Positions 60,333 to 64,000 of a DNA stretch of 64,000 nt are shown piece by piece. The position numbers and the translations under genes were made by a program. Source of the stretch: Silurus meridionalis. Taxonomy: Eukaryota; Chordata; Actinopteri; Siluriformes; Siluridae. The stretch covers positions 9,564,666 through 9,628,665 of the forward strand of contig NC_060900.1 in the NCBI RefSeq assembly GCF_014805685.1, read 5' to 3'. The notes beneath the pieces were generated by a model. It searched no databases. It saw nothing but the letters and a program-made list of their open reading frames with translations, and had not been told where the DNA came from. How positions within the stretch are numbered: position 1 is the stretch's first letter; each line of letters opens with the position of its first letter.

Positions 60333-62681
60333 TTAGGGGGGCACATAGGGTGGTGGACACCTGTAGGCTGTCATATTCTTCGGCCGAGAGCCCCTGCCCT
60401 CTAGAGGAACTGTAAAAGGAGGGGGAGGCTGATAAGGAGGAGCACTGGGGTCATCATCACTGAAGGAGATATATTCCTCAAGGATTTGATGGACTTCTCC
60501 ACAGGCTGAACTTGCATAATGGGGAGGTGACATAGGTGGCTTCTCTTCACGCAAGATTAATGGCATGCTGGAAGAGGGTGGGGATTTAGCATCATCCATC
60601 TCATCTGCGAAAATGATAGGTACTCCCTTTTTGATGAAAGTGGCCTGTTCTTCTGTGGTCAATTTTCCACGCCGTTTTTTCCGGTAGCAAACCATTGCAA
60701 TGAAACCAGCTGTGAGCAGCAGGGCAGCTACGACCACAGATGGAATAACTGTGTGCAAATAGACATCATCGCTGCTGTGCCAGCCTGAGCTAGTTGACGG
60801 TGTGACTGGGGATGGCACAGGAAAAGAAATATTCTCTGGTGATACAGGAATGGAGACCTCTCCTAGTGGCAGAAATGAAAACCTTTGGCATTTGTTGGTA
60901 CCACGAGCCCCAATGTTAATAGGTTTGAACTCTGGCTCCATTGCACTGTAAAAAATAGGTGTGGGATGACCTTGAGCATCTGAAATCCTCAGACACATCT
61001 CCTGAATCTGTTCTACTGGACAAGGATTTTTAGGCAAGCTGCTATTGGTCCATTCTACCACAATAGAACCGCTTGAGATATTTCTTAGAGTGACAGAACT
61101 GCAGTTGTGATCACCCAATGCAGAGGCAAGTTTCTTGCAAAATAGTATTTTCTTGTGGATATCGTCAGTCAACATTTTAAGTTCTCCTTGAAAGCGAGCA
61201 GTAAAAACAACCGGTGCTTGGTCATCAACTGGCCAATGATTTACAAGAACCTCAAAAGCATCCATGGTGCTTGAATTTTCTTTATCTATTGCTATCATTA
61301 AAAATTGATGTCTGCCAACATGGGTCTGGTCAGGAAGACCATAGAGAAGCTGACCACTGCTGTTAAATTGTATCCAAAAGCCCTGATCAAGTGGCTGGTA
61401 GAGATTCTGTTGCAATGATAGCTGTAACATTTCTGTGTTTCCATCTTCCTGATCAAAGAATGTATTAGCTGGAATCTTCACCTCAAAGTATGTCCCAACC
61501 CAAACTTTCACTTCACCAATGGAGTTATGTAACTGAGGCTTTTGGTTTGTCACTGGACTGCTGGAAGATGCATCTGTAGTTTTTGGCTCTTTAGGCATCG
61601 GTGTGTTCTTTGCTTTCTTACCCTTTCTCGAGGTGGAGATCTTGGGTCTGCGAGTTGTTGGAGGAGTAACAGAGGCAGTAGGCTCCACATAACCAGGGCG
61701 AGTCAGTGTCGGTTGCAGGGTAAGAGTGCTAGTACTGCCCAGGACTTGAGTGGGTAGTGGCTGGCTCAGGACAGGTGTGTAAGCTATCTGATCCCGCATA
61801 CGGATGGTAGGTTTAACTGGTAAAGGCAAAGGACCACGAGCAGGATTTACCAACAGGTTAGTAGAGGGAGCAATAAAAGGTGAAGCCGGAGCAGGCACAA
61901 TACGCTCTGCGGGAACTAAGTGAGTGGTTGGAGGAAACTGGGAAGGCACAGGTGTTGGAGTGTTATGGACCTGTCTTCTGATTCGCTTGACCACCTGAGG
62001 TTTCTTATTGACAATGTACCAGCCAACCACCGGGTAACCCAGTAGAGTTGACATAGTGCCATCTTTTGCTGGCACCTGGACCCCACTAATATCAGGCAGG
62101 TTGCTTTGGTCAAGTGCACAACCCAGTTTCCATGATAACAGAGCACCGTTCTCCACCACCTTCTTTGCGTTGCCTGGTCCAGCCATAAAAGCGGTCATAT
62201 CAAAAAAACGGTTGTTGATAACTGGCTTGACGCGCATTCGCTCTGGTGGCTCGTTAGCAAAAAGAGTCATTTTCTGCAGCAGCACCAGTCGCTCCCTGGA
62301 GTTCATCTTTGTGAGGTCAGCATCCAGGATTATAGTTAGCACAGTGGCTGGCTGGTACCTTGAACAAATACACAGATTTGTTTCATTAAACTGTGTCTGA
62401 AGTGCCAACGGAAGAGATTCTATGTCCTGTTGATCCTCTGAGTGTACTGTGATAATGAAGACATCCGGTTGCCGGGCATTGGTGTAAGAGCTACTGCTTA
62501 GTTTGGTTCCACTGAGAAGTAGGTGACTGTGAATGCTGCCGTCATGACTTTGTAAGGCTTCTGAAGACAAGCTGAAACGATACAGACCTTTATCCCCCTC
62601 TAGTGGTAGACCTTGAAGAAGACATAGCTGACTGTCCCAATAAAGCCACTCGGGGAATGCGGCACTGCCAATGCCAGACAA
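60333..62681 (-). CDS. dag1: dag1 main coding exon
   Basis: The acceptor CTCTTAACAG precedes TTGTCTGGC, so the exon starts with Leu, not Met. It holds FPEWLYWDSQ (Ig-like fold), ILDADLTKM and FMAGPGNAKKVVENGALLSW (second N-terminal domain), KRIRRQVHNTPTPVP (furin site, then the Thr-Pro sequence that corresponds to the LARGE-modified start of the mucin region), GTYFEVKIP and GRHQFLMIAIDK (second Ig-like domain), SSGSIVVEWTNSS (autoproteolysis), SVVVAALLLTAGFIAMVCY (membrane), then YRKKRRGKL. The tail has PPYQPPPPF and PPPYVPP for SH3/WW/EF-hand partners. The mucin-like part is about 35 residues shorter than in human. Confidence 0.97.
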   Translation of the reverse strand: MSGIGSAAFPEWLYWDSQLCLLQGLPLEGDKGLYRFSLSSEALQSHDGSIHSHLLLSGTKLSSSSYTNARQPDVFIITVHSEDQQDIESLPLALQTQFNETNLCICSRYQPATVLTIILDADLTKMNSRERLVLLQKMTLFANEPPERMRVKPVINNRFFDMTAFMAGPGNAKKVVENGALLSWKLGCALDQSNLPDISGVQVPAKDGTMSTLLGYPVVGWYIVNKKPQVVKRIRRQVHNTPTPVPSQFPPTTHLVPAERIVPAPASPFIAPSTNLLVNPARGPLPLPVKPTIRMRDQIAYTPVLSQPLPTQVLGSTSTLTLQPTLTRPGYVEPTASVTPPTTRRPKISTSRKGKKAKNTPMPKEPKTTDASSSSPVTNQKPQLHNSIGEVKVWVGTYFEVKIPANTFFDQEDGNTEMLQLSLQQNLYQPLDQGFWIQFNSSGQLLYGLPDQTHVGRHQFLMIAIDKENSSTMDAFEVLVNHWPVDDQAPVVFTARFQGELKMLTDDIHKKILFCKKLASALGDHNCSSVTLRNISSGSIVVEWTNSSLPKNPCPVEQIQEMCLRISDAQGHPTPIFYSAMEPEFKPINIGARGTNKCQRFSFLPLGEVSIPVSPENISFPVPSPVTPSTSSGWHSSDDVYLHTVIPSVVVAALLLTAGFIAMVCYRKKRRGKLTTEEQATFIKKGVPIIFADEMDDAKSPPSSSMPLILREEKPPMSPPHYASSACGEVHQILEEYISFSDDDPSAPPYQPPPPFTVPLEGRGSRPKNMTAYRCPPPYVPP

Positions 62682-63717
62682 CTGTTAAGAGAAAGAACAA
62701 AAAAAGGACAAAATGAAAAACATATATTCATTTAAATACAGTATTTTGCTCTTCAATGTTCTTTTTAATTCTCAGTACAGTTAAATTAGACTAAGATTTT
62801 CAAATAAAACTATTTAAATGAATGATTTATATGCTATAAAACATTATTTTGGGGTTGTTTCTGTGAGTGCAGAATTATTAGTGCCCATATTTCTGTGATT
62901 ACTGTGATTAGGCACACAGTAAAACAGCATTATACATGTTCTGTGTTTTATTTTAAAAAGATGGTGAAGAAGCCTTTGGAGATATCCAATTAAATCAATG
63001 CCTTACATGCCCTTTAATAAAACAAGTATGGTCCCTGTCCTGCATTCACGCGTTAATGTGATCGTCATTATATTTTTCCTTTGCAGAATTCACAGCAGCA
63101 CTGTTCCACTATTTCCATCACAGATTTAATAAAATAAGTTGGTGGGGGATAAACTGAAACTGACTGGCAGAACATGTTTCAGAAGTCATACGGTTATTCC
63201 CAATGCTGCTTGTTAAATTATTGAGGTACATCATGTCTACTAAAACACATTAAGCATAGGACCACATCTTTTAAAACAACCAGTCACAGCTTTAATGGAA
63301 AATGTAATTTGGTAAATGTTAGGGATAGAATATCCTTGTTATCCCGCCCAGTTACTGGAAAGAAACCCCCACATAAAGCTGTACAGACCTCAAGCCATGG
63401 ATAGTTAATGAACTGCATTGATATAACAACAAACTTTTTAGGGTGTTGCTGCTGAAATGTTGTCTTTAAACACTCACAATGTCTATGGCGCTACAGTCTT
63501 CTGAAACCAGAGGGATCCTCATCCTGAACATCTGGCCCACCACTGCAACAGAGTCCGACACTGTTGACACCCTGGATATTGACGCCTGCACGTCCGAGAG
63601 CAGAGTGGAGTGCATTGAGGCTTCCAGTTCCATGACTATGGGCTCTGATGTCCACGACATGGGACATAGCAGAAGGAGCCCCCATACACTTTGCATTATG
63701 CAAATCTGATGGCTCAT
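60333..63717 (-). CDS. dag1: dag1, dystroglycan precursor
   Basis: Dystroglycan is the membrane core of the dystrophin-glycoprotein complex: alpha-dystroglycan binds laminin and other LG-domain matrix proteins, and beta-dystroglycan binds dystrophin/utrophin. It also serves as an entry receptor for some arenaviruses (family knowledge). Two coding exons, 63717-63478 (80 codons) and 62681-60333 (782 codons plus stop), join in phase 0 to give 862 aa against 895 in human. Features in order: signal peptide, Ig-like domain, second N-terminal domain, RIRR furin site (residues 313-316), a Thr/Pro mucin-like region, second Ig-like domain, the Gly-Ser self-cleavage site in SGSIVVEW (about 618/619), one transmembrane segment (about 720-746) and a cytoplasmic tail ending PPPYVPP. 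The two-exon structure matches mammals. Confidence 0.98.
62682..63477 (-). other. dag1: dag1 intron between the coding exons
   Basis: A 796-bp intron, AT-rich, with no gene and no complete element. At 62866-62880 a GTGCAGAATTATTAG match to the terminus of the Tc1-like family at 6349-7904 is the only recognisable repeat trace. Confidence 0.8.
63478..63717 (-). CDS. dag1: dag1 first coding exon (signal peptide)
   Basis: The exon encodes 80 residues. There are two in-frame starts: ATG at 63717 and ATG at 63696 (MQSVWGLLLLC). The second gives the more typical signal peptide, but the first is upstream and in frame, so it is used here. ELEASMHSTLLSD and AVVGQMFRMRIP match the start of mature alpha-dystroglycan. 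The donor is ATT|GTGAGTG. Upstream, a pyrimidine tract ending CTTCACAG puts a 5'-UTR splice acceptor at 63863/63862, so a further non-coding exon lies beyond the window or within its last bases. Confidence 0.92.
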
Positions 63718-64000
63718 CCTCTTTTACCCTTTTAGCACTTAGGCTAAAGGAAGGCTTGGTTCCTTCTCCTTTCCATCAACTCAGCTGTCTCTCCTCTGTC
63801 CTTGATTCCTCAGCCAGTCCTCATAGTATGAGGGGGTCCCGATGTCACATAAGTACAAAATCCTGTGAAGGGAAAGGAAAGGCAAGTTATCAAAAATATT
63901 ATGGCCTGCTATGAAAATCTGTTTTCAACATTGAATGCTTCCTTTAAAGCACAACAATTTGAATACCAAATAAATTCAACCGAGTCACTTAGTTGAAGCA

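Noticed and set aside
63479..63709. + strand ORF over the dag1 first coding exon
   Set aside because: Shadow of the minus-strand exon, which has the signal peptide and splice sites.

Overview
The window is nuclear DNA of a ray-finned fish, very probably a teleost. It holds large intron-rich genes with GT..AG introns, and its AT-rich introns and spacers are full of Tc1/mariner, hAT, L2/CR1-type and RTE-type elements and of TA, CA and GATA microsatellites. The repeat mix would suit an otophysan fish such as a catfish, but I cannot fix the species.

Three protein genes are supported. (1) rad54l2 (ARIP4), a SNF2-family DNA-dependent ATPase, is on the + strand. I place twenty coding exons between 10585 and 33128, and their reading frame closes exactly (1378 codons plus stop). 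The exon carrying the start codon was not found and lies either left of 10585 or outside the window. (2) dcaf1 (VprBP), a CUL4-DDB1 ubiquitin-ligase substrate receptor, is on the + strand with a non-coding first exon near 40.1-40.23 kb and 24 coding exons from 42900 to 54817 (1542 aa). (3) dag1 (dystroglycan) is on the - strand with two coding exons, 63717-63478 and 62681-60333 (862 aa), plus a 5'-UTR splice acceptor at 63863/63862. dcaf1 and dag1 are convergent, with about 5.5 kb between their stop codons. rad54l2 and dcaf1 run in tandem. The three products do not form a pathway: one remodels chromatin, one selects ubiquitination substrates, one links matrix to cytoskeleton.

Layout: 0.3-2.1 kb, a non-LTR retrotransposon with a YADD motif. 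3.8-9.0 kb, a pile-up of DNA transposons: a TIR-element copy, a Tc1 with a broken transposase, an internally deleted Tc1, a second Tc1-like family, then a hAT-like element inside a 74-bp palindromic MITE. 10.6-33.1 kb, rad54l2, whose introns carry a Tc1 remnant, a pogo/Tigger fragment, a MITE nested in a hAT-like element, a 368-bp palindrome, two head-to-head tRNA-derived SINEs, another TIR element and a perfect 31-bp hairpin. 33.1-40 kb, the rad54l2 3' UTR followed by a nest of LINEs (an RTE split by an L2-like element and by a short LINE tail). 40-54.8 kb, dcaf1. 55-59.8 kb, mostly featureless 3' spacer. 59.8-63.9 kb, dag1.

I found no sign of a new multi-gene system. The noteworthy material is structural: nested insertions with exact target duplications, long inverted repeats in rad54l2 introns that could fold in the transcript, a SINE that shares its tail with an RTE LINE in the same window, and microsatellites that meet gene function (a GATA array next to a splice acceptor, and a poly-Asp run in dcaf1).
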